Shown: in pieces, positions 26,089-35,460 of the stretch
How the letters are laid out: each line of letters opens with the position of its first letter
Numbering within the stretch: the first letter of the stretch is position 1
Assembly (NCBI GenBank): GCA_045576455.1
Contig: JAZNGM010000007.1
Span: 1 to 64,000, forward strand
Source of the DNA: RGIG4034 sp045576455
Lineage (GTDB): Bacteria; Bacillota; Clostridia; Lachnospirales; Lachnospiraceae
DNA length: 64,000 nucleotides
Reading direction: 5' to 3'
Program-made: the position numbers and the translations under genes
Notes under the pieces: model-generated
Told to the model about the DNA's origin: nothing
The model's input: the letters and a program-made list of their open reading frames with translations, nothing else
Databases searched by the model: none

Positions 26089-27120
26089 TTCCTGTACATA
26101 TCCGTAGTAATCAAAATCTTCTTGCGTCATAAAGAGATACTGCTCGTTTCCGTCACGGTAGTCTTCCTTGATCTTTTCGGTGTCGTACCATGTGACATCC
26201 ACATATACAACGCCGTCTTCCGTATCCAACATATTCCATGCATGGCCGCCTTCCGGAGTTGTGCCGCGGCAATACCAGCAGGAGATGCCTTCTTCACGGC
26301 ATAGTCTGTAAAATGCCTGCGCATAACCGGAACAGAGGGCTTTGCCTTTTACAAAGGCACTGTAAGCCTGGTAATCGTACAGAAAGACTTCCTCCGAGTG
26401 ATCATATTCGTTTGCGGCTGCAAGGACAAACGCAAAGTAGCAACATTTTTCATGGTTGGATAAGCCTGTGGGCATTTTATCAAGAATACGGTCAACAACG
26501 GCATTACAGTAATCTACTTCGGCACGGATGGCATTGCGGTCGTTACAGGGTTTGCCAAGCCAATCTCCCGGCATGAAATAGACGGAGTTGTATTCGTTAC
26601 CGATGATGTCTCCGTCACTGTATAGAAACAATTCTGTATGATCGGTGCGCAAGGCATCTACTGCACTAACAAACAGGTTGAATAAATCCCCACCCGGATA
26701 GTCCTTTTCATAAAAGCAATAATCCTCATAGGCAGAAACCTTTGCGAGTATTTCATCGTATATTTCTTTTGCCTGCGGATATTTCAGAGAATCCCGCTTT
26801 TTAGGACGGGTGTCATAATCGCAATCGGAAATCGGGATTGACTCACTACCGATCGTATTCAGAAGGTCTACTGCTTTTATTATTGCAGAATCGATCCGTT
26901 CAGAGGCTCTGCGCGCTGTTTCGGTGGGAAACGTTTCATTTTCTTCGAACTTCACCGTAAACCGTTCTGGGGGAGGAGTAACAGAGCTGTCTGTATCCGG
27001 CGTAGATTCCACTGTGTCCTCAGGAATGCCGGTCTCAAGTGTTTCAGGCATTGCGCAGGAAGATAATGTGAAAATGCCAAACAGGAGCAGTAAAGAAAAA
27101 AGTATACGTTTGTTTTTCAT
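26077..27120 (-). CDS. lipoprotein with transglutaminase-like domain
   Basis: A 347-residue exported lipoprotein: signal peptide with lipobox LSSC (Cys about 22), a Thr/Ser/Pro/Glu linker to about residue 60, a helical region, and a C-terminal transglutaminase-like fold. The catalytic triad is visible as Cys in KALCSGYAQAFYRLC, His in EGGHAWNML and Asp in VVYVDVTWYD. Family members act as cysteine proteases or wall-modifying enzymes at the cell surface; which applies here is not known. It is convergent with the decayed fragments and divergent from the LprI-like lipoprotein. Confidence 0.85.
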   Translation of the reverse strand: MKNKRILFSLLLLFGIFTLSSCAMPETLETGIPEDTVESTPDTDSSVTPPPERFTVKFEENETFPTETARRASERIDSAIIKAVDLLNTIGSESIPISDCDYDTRPKKRDSLKYPQAKEIYDEILAKVSAYEDYCFYEKDYPGGDLFNLFVSAVDALRTDHTELFLYSDGDIIGNEYNSVYFMPGDWLGKPCNDRNAIRAEVDYCNAVVDRILDKMPTGLSNHEKCCYFAFVLAAANEYDHSEEVFLYDYQAYSAFVKGKALCSGYAQAFYRLCREEGISCWYCRGTTPEGGHAWNMLDTEDGVVYVDVTWYDTEKIKEDYRDGNEQYLFMTQEDFDYYGYVQELWQ

Positions 27121-27384
27121 TTTCTGTTTCTCCTTTCAATATCCACTCTGCACCATAACCAAATCTTACAGTGATTAGCCGGTCAAGGGTAGTGGAGATA
27201 ATGTTATCTGAATACTTTCTTTGGAAATTATATAATATATGCTTGATTCAATCAAGATTTGCAAATAACGAAAGCAAAAGATAATCTATTCTTAATATTT
27301 TATTAATCCGCAGTCATAAAAATAGATAAGTGATAGAATATCTGTATTACCTATTTACAGTATGAAGATGAAAGGGGATTAATA

Positions 27385-28275
27385 ATGAAAAAGAAATTGG
27401 TAATATTATTTTTGTGTATGGCATTTGTCTTATCCGCTTGCGGTAAGCCGGCAGGTAAGGGGGATGAAAATGCAGGCGATAATACCGGTACGGAAGAAAA
27501 TAATGCAGACAGCGTTACGGATGTGAAAGAGGAGAATAGCGGAAGCATACAGAATGAGATTGCAGAGGTAGAAGAAAAGTCCATAGAACATTGCAGTGTT
27601 GATACGGGGAATATGACTCAGCAGGAAATGAACCGCCACAGTGCAGAGTGGTATAAGATTTGGGATGATGAGCTCAATTCTTTGTGGGACAGATTAAGCA
27701 ATGAATTGGATGCGCAGACGAAAGAAAAGATACTTGAGGAACAGCTTGCGTGGATTAAGAGAAAAGAAGGAAGTGCAACCGCGGCAGGACTGGAGGCACT
27801 GGGAGGATCGCTCCAACCATTGTTGGAAAGTGAAAGAGCAGGCGAAATGACGCGTGCCCGGGTATATATATTGGCAGGATATTTAGCGGATGTCAGAAAT
27901 GAGACATTTACGGTTTCGCCGGAAGTTCAGGAAAGCATAGATAAGGCAGACCCAAGTCTTGATGAAGTGTTTGAAAAGTTTGAAGGACAATGGATATTTG
28001 ATGAATCCCGTGGAGCGTGCGTAGGCGTCGAGAGAACAGAAAAGTGCAGTTATGGCGTAGAAGGAAGTAATTGGACTGTCTGGGTAACCGGCGGCGATAT
28101 TTTCTCTGACCTTGATGTATATGGTTATACGCCGTCTAATATCCTTTTCAAGCTGAAGAGTTCAGAATCGTATTATGATCTTTCCTTTGGTATGGAGCAT
28201 GAACTGCTTCTTACATATAGAACATCATTGACGATAGAGGGCATGATTGACTATGATGTTATTGTTTGTGAATAA
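27385..28275 (+). CDS. lipoprotein with LprI-type domain
   Basis: A 296-residue lipoprotein with lipobox LSAC (Cys 19), an acidic Asn/Glu/Gly-rich linker to about residue 60 and a LprI/DUF1311-like helical segment: MTQQEMNRHSAEWYKIWDDE, LNSLWDRL and EEQLAWIKRKEGSATAAG (the conserved 'QxxWxxxR' part). LprI-type domains have been linked to lysozyme inhibition, but many are uncharacterised. The C-terminal part (about 190-296) is beta-rich and not recognised. GGGG-type ribosome site before the ATG. Confidence 0.78.
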   Translation: MKKKLVILFLCMAFVLSACGKPAGKGDENAGDNTGTEENNADSVTDVKEENSGSIQNEIAEVEEKSIEHCSVDTGNMTQQEMNRHSAEWYKIWDDELNSLWDRLSNELDAQTKEKILEEQLAWIKRKEGSATAAGLEALGGSLQPLLESERAGEMTRARVYILAGYLADVRNETFTVSPEVQESIDKADPSLDEVFEKFEGQWIFDESRGACVGVERTEKCSYGVEGSNWTVWVTGGDIFSDLDVYGYTPSNILFKLKSSESYYDLSFGMEHELLLTYRTSLTIEGMIDYDVIVCE

Positions 28276-28449
28276 GTAGGGTGATTAACAGAAGGAAATC
28301 CCTCTTCTTTAACCAATATTGCCGTAAAATCAGTCTAAATTGCAAAAAATAGTAAAATTCTTATGATTTAGGTTTGCTTTATCATTAGTTATGTACTAAA
28401 ATATATGCAGTAAATTTTTATTTTTAATATTTATAAAGGAGATATGGTC

Positions 28450-30111
28450 ATGAGTATTTCACCATTGCAGAAAGCAAGATATGAGTATACACCGAAGCTT
28501 CCGGGTATGCTTAGAAACGGTATCGCAGATATTTGTGTTAAAGAAGGTCAGGAAACACAGAGTGTAGCTGATCAGGAGAAAATCAAAGCACTTTTCCCTA
28601 ATACTTACGGTAAGAAGGAAATTACTTTTGAGAAAGGTAAGAACACATCTGTTGCTAAGAAGCAGATCGTAGGTGTTATCCTTTCCGGCGGACAGGCTCC
28701 GGGTGGACACAACGTTGTATGCGGTTTATATGACGCATTAAAGGCTACTAACAAAGAGAACGAGCTTTACGGCTTCAAGGGTGGCCCAAGCGGACTTATC
28801 GAAGATGACTACATTGTGTTAACAGATGAATATGTTGACCAGTTTAGAAATACAGGTGGTTTCGATATCATCGGTTCAGGTAGAACAAAACTTGAAACAA
28901 ACGAGCAGTTTGCTATTGCAGCTGAAGTATGTAAGAAGCATGGTATTACAGCTATCGTTATCATCGGTGGTGACGATTCTAATACTAACGCAGGTATTCT
29001 TGCAGAGTACTTTGCAGCTAACAACACAGGCGTTCAGGTAATTGGATGTCCTAAGACAATCGACGGTGACTTAAAGAACGAAGATATTGAATGTTCTTTT
29101 GGTTTCGATACAGCAACAAAGACATACAGTGAAATTATCGGTAACATTTCAAGAGACTGTAATTCAGCTAAGAAGTACTGGCACTTCATTAAAGTTATGG
29201 GACGTTCTGCTTCCCACGTAGCTTTAGAGTGTGCTCTTGAGACACAACCTAACATCTGCTTAATTTCTGAAGAAGTAGCAGCTAAGAAGATGTCTCTTTC
29301 TGCAATCGCTGATTACATTGCTGATTCAGTTGAAGCAAGAGCAGCTAAGGGAATGAACTTCGGTATCGCAGTTATTCCTGAAGGTGTTGTAGAATTCGTT
29401 CCTGAATTCTCTGTATTGATTCAGGAGATTAACGAGCTTCTTGCAGGAAGCAAGGCTGATGAATTCAATGCACTTCCAACATGGGAAGCTAAATATGCAT
29501 TTATCGAAAAAGGTTTAACCAAGGAATCTATGGAAGTATTTGCTATTCTTCCGCAGGCTATCCAGCAGCAGTTATTCTTAGAAAGAGATCCACACGGTAA
29601 CGTACAGGTATCTTTAATTGAATCTGAGAAATTATTCTCTGCCCTTGTAGCAGATAAGTTAGCAGCAAGAAAAGCAGCAGGAACATACAAAGGAAAATTC
29701 AGCACACTTCATCACTTCTTAGGATATGAAGGAAGATGTGCATTCCCTTCAAACTTTGACTCAGACTACTGCTATTCATTAGGATACAACGCATTTATGC
29801 TTATCCAGTATGGTTATAACGGATACCTTTCAAAGGTTTCTAACCTCTCTGCACCGGCTAATGAATGGGTTGCAGGTGGTATGCCGATTACCAAGATGAT
29901 GAACATCGAAAGAAGACATGGAGAAGATAAGCCGGTTATTAAGAAAGCACTTGTTGAGCTTGACGGTGCTCCATTTAAGTATTTCGAAGCACATCGTGAG
30001 CAGTGGGCTCTTGAAACCTGCTTCAAATATCCGGGTGCTATCCAGTATTACGGACCTGCAGAAGTTTGTGATATCACAACGGTAACACTTGCTCTTGAGC
30101 AGGCTAAATAA
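28450..30111 (+). CDS. pfp: PPi-dependent 6-phosphofructokinase
   Basis: A 553-residue phosphofructokinase of the long PFP class. Motifs: VILSGGQAPGGHNVVCGLYD, GSGRTKLET, VIIGGDDSNTNAGILAEYF, CPKTIDGDLKN and VMGRSASHVALECALETQP. GGDDS carries the aspartate that blocks ATP binding, and PKTIDGDLKN has the lysine of PPi-users, so reversible PPi-dependent activity is inferred. AAAGGAG (28435-28441) is eight bases from the ATG at 28450; an in-frame ATG at 28444 is too close to it. Strongly biased codon use suggests high expression, fitting a main glycolytic enzyme. Monocistronic, with its own terminator. Confidence 0.94.
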   Translation: MSISPLQKARYEYTPKLPGMLRNGIADICVKEGQETQSVADQEKIKALFPNTYGKKEITFEKGKNTSVAKKQIVGVILSGGQAPGGHNVVCGLYDALKATNKENELYGFKGGPSGLIEDDYIVLTDEYVDQFRNTGGFDIIGSGRTKLETNEQFAIAAEVCKKHGITAIVIIGGDDSNTNAGILAEYFAANNTGVQVIGCPKTIDGDLKNEDIECSFGFDTATKTYSEIIGNISRDCNSAKKYWHFIKVMGRSASHVALECALETQPNICLISEEVAAKKMSLSAIADYIADSVEARAAKGMNFGIAVIPEGVVEFVPEFSVLIQEINELLAGSKADEFNALPTWEAKYAFIEKGLTKESMEVFAILPQAIQQQLFLERDPHGNVQVSLIESEKLFSALVADKLAARKAAGTYKGKFSTLHHFLGYEGRCAFPSNFDSDYCYSLGYNAFMLIQYGYNGYLSKVSNLSAPANEWVAGGMPITKMMNIERRHGEDKPVIKKALVELDGAPFKYFEAHREQWALETCFKYPGAIQYYGPAEVCDITTVTLALEQAK

Positions 30112-30148
30112 TTAAAACGGTGTAAACATTACCGGAAAAAGATAATTT

Positions 30149-30193
30149 TCCCCTTAAGCAGACAGAAGAAAACTGCTTAAGGGGATTTTTTTA
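30149..30193 (+). terminator. pfp terminator
   Basis: Perfect 13-base stem TCCCCTTAAGCAG (30149-30161) / CTGCTTAAGGGGA (30173-30185), 11-base loop, seven T. Confidence 0.95.
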
Positions 30194-30295
30194 TTGTAAG
30201 CCCGCATGATTTTTACAATATTGTGAAAATGATAAGGAAGATATATAATTATTTTAATATGGTTGTGAAAAAAGACCTATGAAAAGAGGGATACG

Positions 30296-31465
30296 ATGAA
30301 CGTAAATATAGAATTTTTTGATGAAGAACCGCTTGAAAATCTGGTGGCTTGTCTAAATTACAAGATGGACAAGGTAGTCTATTTCGGATATAAAAAGACG
30401 ATGACGGAAGATAAAATTCAGACAACGCGTGAATCGTTACAACGTATTTGCGGGATAGAAGATGCAGAATTCTATGAAGTAAGTGAAAAAGATTTATACA
30501 AAATCGTGTCAGCCATTGAAAAAATAATTATCCGTGAGTTGAAAAACAAAAATCAATGTTTTTTTGATTTGACAGGCGGTGAAGATGCTGTTTTAGTTGC
30601 CATGGGTGTTTTGTCCGTAAAATATAAATTTCCGATGTATCAGTATAATATTTTAAAGGATGAAATGAGGGTAATTAATTTCCGTGAATGCAAGGAAATC
30701 ATTAAGAAAGTTGAAAAACAGAAGATTATTCTTAATCTGGATGATATTATCCGTTTGTACGGAGGAATCATTAATTACAATGCCCAGAAAAACTACAAAT
30801 CTTTTCTTGATAACAGGGAATTTATGGATGATATCGGGGCAATGTGGAAAATCGCTTCAAAGGACCAAAAGATTTGGAATGGTGTTTCATTTATCATAAA
30901 ACAGTGCAAAAAGTATGAACCGGACGAAACTGTTTTTTCGGTAAAAAGAAATACGATAGTGCATCTTATAAAAGACAGTAAGGCCCTGCCCACCATCGAG
31001 TCATTTGAAAAAGTACTGTATCTGCTTAATGATGCAGGAATTATCAGGAATTTACAGATAACAGAAGATTTGATTTCTTTTGCCTATAAGGATGGAAATT
31101 ATAAAGAGTGCATGCTGGATGCCGGCTGTATATTGGAGCTATATACATATTACAGGAATAAAAAGTCGGGTAAATATGCAGATTGCAGGGTAGGCGTACA
31201 TATTGATTGGGATGGCGTTATAAAAAGAAACGGCATGGACGTTATGAATGAGATAGATGTACTGCTTTTGGAAGGATATGTGCCGGTATTTATTTCCTGT
31301 AAAAACGGCAAGATTAACCAAATGCCGCTTTATGAATTGGATGCGGTGGCGAACCGTTTCGGCGGAAAATATGTTAAGAAGCAGTTGGCAATCACACAAC
31401 CGACTTCGCGCGCACATCTTAATAGGGCGAAAGAGATGGGAATAGAAGTAATTAAGATGAGGTAA
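30296..31465 (+). CDS. CARF-domain nuclease of the Card1/Can2 (DUF1887) type
   Basis: A 389-residue protein. The N-terminal domain (about 1-140) ends its core with CFFDLTGGEDAVLVAMGVLS, the ligand-loop signature of CARF domains that bind cyclic oligoadenylates. A middle wHTH-like part (about 200-285) leads to a C-terminal PD-(D/E)xK nuclease: NEIDVLLLEG (Glu319, Asp321), FISCKNGK (Lys336) and LYELDAVANRFGGKYVKKQL. This is the DUF1887 layout known from Card1/Can2 nucleases of type III CRISPR immunity. No cas gene or repeat array is in this window, so it is an orphan here. It precedes the GH5 gene by 18 bases. Confidence 0.82.
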   Translation: MNVNIEFFDEEPLENLVACLNYKMDKVVYFGYKKTMTEDKIQTTRESLQRICGIEDAEFYEVSEKDLYKIVSAIEKIIIRELKNKNQCFFDLTGGEDAVLVAMGVLSVKYKFPMYQYNILKDEMRVINFRECKEIIKKVEKQKIILNLDDIIRLYGGIINYNAQKNYKSFLDNREFMDDIGAMWKIASKDQKIWNGVSFIIKQCKKYEPDETVFSVKRNTIVHLIKDSKALPTIESFEKVLYLLNDAGIIRNLQITEDLISFAYKDGNYKECMLDAGCILELYTYYRNKKSGKYADCRVGVHIDWDGVIKRNGMDVMNEIDVLLLEGYVPVFISCKNGKINQMPLYELDAVANRFGGKYVKKQLAITQPTSRAHLNRAKEMGIEVIKMR

Positions 31466-31483
31466 TAAGGGGGGAGACTTGCG

Positions 31484-32815
31484 TTGAAGAAAAAAATAAC
31501 AATTTGGTTATGTATAATGATGTTAGTGTTGTCAGGCTGTGGTAAAAGTGCCGGGGAGGAAACAGAAACCGGCGATGTAGTGGGAGCCGGAGAGGAAACA
31601 GAAACCGGTGGTGTAGTGGAAGCCGGGGATGAAGCGGGAAGCGATAATGTAGTTGACTCCGGTAAAGAGGACGTACAATTAGAGGATAACGAAATAACAG
31701 ATGATATAACAGGTGATGCAACCGAAAAGGAGGAGGAATCTACGATGGCAGACGCAGTGGTACAGGATAATTTTGAAAAGGCAGCAGAGGCTGTAGATAA
31801 CATGTTAATCGGTTGGAATCTGGGTAATTCCTTTGATGCAACCGGTGATTGGATTTTAGGTTCAACCCAAGGGAAAAATAGTGATTTTGAGACGGCATGG
31901 GGCAATCCGCTTACACAGAAATCACTGTTTACAAAACTTAAAAATTTAGGGTTAAATGCCGTAAGAATCCCTATTACCTGGAGATATCATTTTGATGAAA
32001 ATGGTAATATAGATGAAACATGGATGGCACGCATACAGGAAGTGGTTGACTTTGCCATGGAGGCAGATTTGTATTGCATCATGAATATTCATCATGATAC
32101 GGGTGCAGATGGATGGTTAAGGGCTTCAACGGCTAACTTCAATAAAAACAATCAGATATTTAAAACCTTATGGACGCAGATTGCCACAAGGTTCAAAGAT
32201 TATCCTGACAAATTAATTTTTGAAGGATTTAATGAAATGCTGGATGAAAATTCTGAGTGGAATAATCCGGGAAGTGATGCTGTTAAAGCGGTTAATGATT
32301 ATAATCAGTGCTTTGTGGATGTAGTGCGGGCAACCGGCGGTAATAATGCTTTCAGAAATCTTGTTTGTTGTACCTATGCGGCGGCAACTTCCGGCCGTTC
32401 CATGAAGGATTATGTTGTACCGGCAGATAGTGCTGAAAATCATTTAATCGCGGAAGTGCATTATTACAGTCCGTATGAGTTTATAACGAATGAAGGCGTT
32501 ACATGGACAGAACCGATAAGTAAATATTCCGATTATGTTGAAAATACCATTAACAATATTTTCAATAATATCAAAAACGAGCTTGCCGGTAAAAACATAC
32601 CGGTTATTATCGGCGAATTTGCATGTGACGATAAAGGGAATACAGAAGACCGTATTAAGTGGTATACGCATGTAATAGAGAAAGCAAATGAGCAGAACAT
32701 TACCTGCTTTATCTGGGATAACGGTAATGGTTATTGCATGGGACACATTGACAGGGTAGGGGATAATGATGCTTTCCCTGAAATTATTGAAAAATGCGTG
32801 ATGACGGCAAAATAG
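31484..32815 (+). CDS. GH5 endoglucanase lipoprotein
   Basis: A 443-residue surface-anchored glycoside hydrolase. Lipobox LSGC (Cys about 19) is followed by an acidic Gly/Glu/Thr-rich linker with imperfect repeats of GEETETG and GDVVGAG to about residue 85. The GH5 barrel follows: MLIGWNLGNSFDATGDW, LGLNAVRIPITWRYHF, NIHHDTG, FEGFNEML with acid/base Glu251, AEVHYYSP, and VIIGEFACDD with nucleophile Glu378, then CFIWDNG. Such enzymes cut cellulose, mixed-linkage glucan or glucomannan. Translation starts at a TTG after a GGGGGGAG ribosome site. A two-component pair follows after 16 bases. Confidence 0.92.
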   Translation: MKKKITIWLCIMMLVLSGCGKSAGEETETGDVVGAGEETETGGVVEAGDEAGSDNVVDSGKEDVQLEDNEITDDITGDATEKEEESTMADAVVQDNFEKAAEAVDNMLIGWNLGNSFDATGDWILGSTQGKNSDFETAWGNPLTQKSLFTKLKNLGLNAVRIPITWRYHFDENGNIDETWMARIQEVVDFAMEADLYCIMNIHHDTGADGWLRASTANFNKNNQIFKTLWTQIATRFKDYPDKLIFEGFNEMLDENSEWNNPGSDAVKAVNDYNQCFVDVVRATGGNNAFRNLVCCTYAAATSGRSMKDYVVPADSAENHLIAEVHYYSPYEFITNEGVTWTEPISKYSDYVENTINNIFNNIKNELAGKNIPVIIGEFACDDKGNTEDRIKWYTHVIEKANEQNITCFIWDNGNGYCMGHIDRVGDNDAFPEIIEKCVMTAK

Positions 32816-32831
32816 TGTAAAGGGTATAAGT

Positions 32832-33536
32832 ATGCGGATTATTATATGTGAGGATGACGCTGCATTTGCAAAAGCCTTATGTAGTGAGATAAAGACTTTT
32901 TTTGATGAGCATAAAATAGAAGCAGAGATTACATGGTATGATAATGGAAACATGTTGTTGGAAGACTTTGATAACCAAAAAGTGCCGGATTTGATTTTTA
33001 TGGATATTGATCTCGGTTCCCTGGATGGTGTAGAAGTAATTAAAAAGACAAGAAAGCAAAATCAGGATGTACCGGTTATTTTCCTGACAGCAATGGAAGG
33101 AAGAGTGTTGGATGGATATGATGTGAAGGCATTTTACTTTTTGTATAAAAAGGATTATGCTGACAGGCTTAAGAGTGTTTTGGAGCGATATGTGAAGGAA
33201 TATATTAACTTGAAACGCATCATGGTAAAGGAAAAAGAGGGGCTACGCCTTTTCAAAGTGCAGGAAATCTGCTGGGTGGAGGCAGAAGAACGCAGTACCA
33301 TAATACATACCAATTCGGGGACTTTTACGGATACGGATTCTATCCGTAGTTTTGTAAAGCAATTACCTGAGGAGTTTTTTATTGAAGTATATCATTGTCT
33401 TTATGTTAATGTCGATTATATCAGCAGGGTAGATCAGGATTCTTTATTGTTGGAAAATGGGGAGACTGTACCGGTATCCCGGAGAAAACGTAAAAGTGTT
33501 CTTTCTGTAGTGATGAAAAGGCTGGTGGCAGAATGA
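32832..33536 (+). CDS. LytTR-family response regulator
   Basis: A 234-residue AgrA/VirR-type regulator: receiver domain with the acidic pocket ICEDD, phospho-acceptor Asp58 in DLIFMDIDL and VIFLTAMEG, then a LytTR DNA-binding domain from about residue 130 (EICWVEAEERSTIIHTNSGT and FIEVYHCLYVNVDYISRVDQ, PVSRRKR). It overlaps the kinase gene by four bases (ATGA), so the two are a pair. Likely target is the lipoprotein/ABC cluster just downstream; LytTR binding repeats could not be assigned by eye. Confidence 0.92.
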   Translation: MRIIICEDDAAFAKALCSEIKTFFDEHKIEAEITWYDNGNMLLEDFDNQKVPDLIFMDIDLGSLDGVEVIKKTRKQNQDVPVIFLTAMEGRVLDGYDVKAFYFLYKKDYADRLKSVLERYVKEYINLKRIMVKEKEGLRLFKVQEICWVEAEERSTIIHTNSGTFTDTDSIRSFVKQLPEEFFIEVYHCLYVNVDYISRVDQDSLLLENGETVPVSRRKRKSVLSVVMKRLVAE

Positions 33537-35344
33537 AGACGAAGAGAAGATTTTTTGCTTTACAGACAACGGTTATTGTGGCGTTTACCGTATTAAATAT
33601 GTTGCTCTTTTATCTGATCCATTGTTCGGGCGAATATATACAGAGTCGCGATGTCTGGGGAAAAACACAGACAATACGCCGGACGGATTTGGCCAGCAGA
33701 CAAAAGCTTCTTAACACGCTTCCAAGGGAAGAAACGCAGGCTGTTGCGGAGCTGGATCGTATTTTGGGGCAGATAGAAGCGTGGGAAAAACAGGATACGA
33801 CGCCGGAAGATGATACAGCATTCGGACAGGATATGGAAGTTATGCGTCCATACGTGGATAATAAAGACAATTATCTGGCGGTCCGGGAGCTTTATATTAA
33901 TGCCCTTTCCTATCAGGAAGATATGAAGGAAATAGCTTCCAATGCAAAAAGCATGTCCCAGACGGCATTGTATAAAGAGGGTTGGTTTTTAAATAATATC
34001 GTAAAAACAGAGAGAGACTTTTATGGACTTGATTATATAAAAGTCGCGCCGTTACAGGATTATGCGTGGAATGCTGTTTTTAATTTCCGTATTTCCGATG
34101 TTCTTGCTTTGGGCATGGCTATTCTGGAAGGATTACTGCTGTTCTATTTTTGGCGCGGACAGACAGATAAGATGTTGCCGGGAGTACCGGGCTTGTTGGT
34201 AAAAAGCAGTCTTATGGCACTGGCGGGATTTTGTGTAGTATATTTGGGTAACTTTTTTGTTAAGGAACTATTTTTTGAAAGAAGTAACTTTTCGGTAAGT
34301 CTGCAATCTTTGGAGGCTTTTAGGAGCTGTCCCTACAATTTGAGCATAGGAAGCTTTTGCCTGATATATATGCTGTTTAAGTTATCGGCGTTTGCTCTAA
34401 TCTTTGTATGGGTGCTCTGCTTACTTTCATGCAGCAGTAACAGAAGAAAGATTTATATAGGTGTTGCTGTGGGTCTTTCCTGCGTGGAGTTTTTGCTTGC
34501 TATGTATAAAGGTAGTGGAGCAACCGGCGTTTTCTTCCGGGAGATTAATGTTTTCTCGGCAGTCAGTCCGGAACGTTTTTTTAACCGCTATCTGAACCTG
34601 AATATAGCCGGCGGGGCGTATTCGAGATTGCTTGTTTTTGTGATATGGTGGAGTGTATTACTCATTGTGGGACTATACTTAGGAGTGCGTTTTCTTGGCA
34701 GACATCACAGGAAGACAGAGCAAATGGCGCAAAATAATTACAATGACGAGATTAACCGTCAATATACGGAGATAAGGCACTTGTGGCATGATTTCCAAAA
34801 CCATCTGCTGACCATACAGGCGCTTAATGAGAGCGGGGACCGGGAAGGTGCTGATGCGTATGTAAAAGAACTGAACGAAAGCATCAGTCAAAACCAGCTG
34901 GTTAATAAAACGGGGTGTACACCGGTGGATTTACTGCTTTATAAGAAACAACAACTTTCCAGAGAGCAGGGAACAGAACTTAAAATGAATATACAATGCA
35001 GATTGGATTCTGTAAAAATAGCGGCATATGATTTGTGCAGTATGTTGGGGAATATGCTGGATAATGCATTAGAAGCCGTGGAAAAGCTTCCGTATGAAAA
35101 GCGCAGGATTGAACTGGACATCAAGCGTAAACAGCAGATGCTGTTTTTCTCCTGTAAAAATCCGTTTGGCGGACAATGTGACGTGGAAAACGGAAAATTT
35201 CTTACGACAAAACAAGATAAAGAAGCGCATGGACTGGGACTTGCTTCATTGAAACAGGTGTGTAAAAAATATCAGGGCTCCATGGAAATTTCAACGGATA
35301 ATGATGAGTTTTTGGTATATGTAATTGTTATGGAAAAAGAATAA
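33533..35344 (+). CDS. GHKL-type sensor histidine kinase with ABC-permease-like sensor domain
   Basis: A 603-residue kinase. After an N-terminal membrane helix (about 10-30) there is a large extracytoplasmic helical region (about 35-185), then some six membrane helices to about residue 395, and an AgrC-like kinase core: HLWHDFQNHLLT with the phospho-acceptor His419, LGNMLDNALEAVE (N box) and AHGLGLASLKQVC (G box). The membrane region contains SLQSLEAFRSCPYNLSIGSF (residue 256 on) and FNRYLNLNIAGG, closely matching the ABC permease at 37528. Kinase identity is firm; the permease-like sensor is my observation. Its stop is followed by a terminator. Confidence 0.9.
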   Translation: MKTKRRFFALQTTVIVAFTVLNMLLFYLIHCSGEYIQSRDVWGKTQTIRRTDLASRQKLLNTLPREETQAVAELDRILGQIEAWEKQDTTPEDDTAFGQDMEVMRPYVDNKDNYLAVRELYINALSYQEDMKEIASNAKSMSQTALYKEGWFLNNIVKTERDFYGLDYIKVAPLQDYAWNAVFNFRISDVLALGMAILEGLLLFYFWRGQTDKMLPGVPGLLVKSSLMALAGFCVVYLGNFFVKELFFERSNFSVSLQSLEAFRSCPYNLSIGSFCLIYMLFKLSAFALIFVWVLCLLSCSSNRRKIYIGVAVGLSCVEFLLAMYKGSGATGVFFREINVFSAVSPERFFNRYLNLNIAGGAYSRLLVFVIWWSVLLIVGLYLGVRFLGRHHRKTEQMAQNNYNDEINRQYTEIRHLWHDFQNHLLTIQALNESGDREGADAYVKELNESISQNQLVNKTGCTPVDLLLYKKQQLSREQGTELKMNIQCRLDSVKIAAYDLCSMLGNMLDNALEAVEKLPYEKRRIELDIKRKQQMLFFSCKNPFGGQCDVENGKFLTTKQDKEAHGLGLASLKQVCKKYQGSMEISTDNDEFLVYVIVMEKE

Positions 35345-35366
35345 ACGACCACTTGTGTGGCTAAAG

Positions 35367-35402
35367 CAACCACTTCTGCATAAGTGGTTGTTTTTCTTTT
35401 TT
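35367..35402 (+). terminator. terminator between kinase and lipoprotein genes
   Basis: CAACCACTT (35367-35375) / AAGTGGTTG (35382-35390), six-base loop, T-rich tail. It separates the two-component pair from the lipoprotein/ABC operon, so the second is presumably expressed from its own start. Confidence 0.92.
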
Positions 35403-35460
35403 GAGTACATATAATCAGGGTATAAAGACAGTAACAATATATGCGTCAGGAGGAAAATAT

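Noticed and set aside
31330..31905. Minus-strand frame rich in Ser/Pro/Thr across the end of the CARF gene and the start of the GH5 gene
   Set aside because: Shadow of the repetitive acidic linker of the GH5 lipoprotein.
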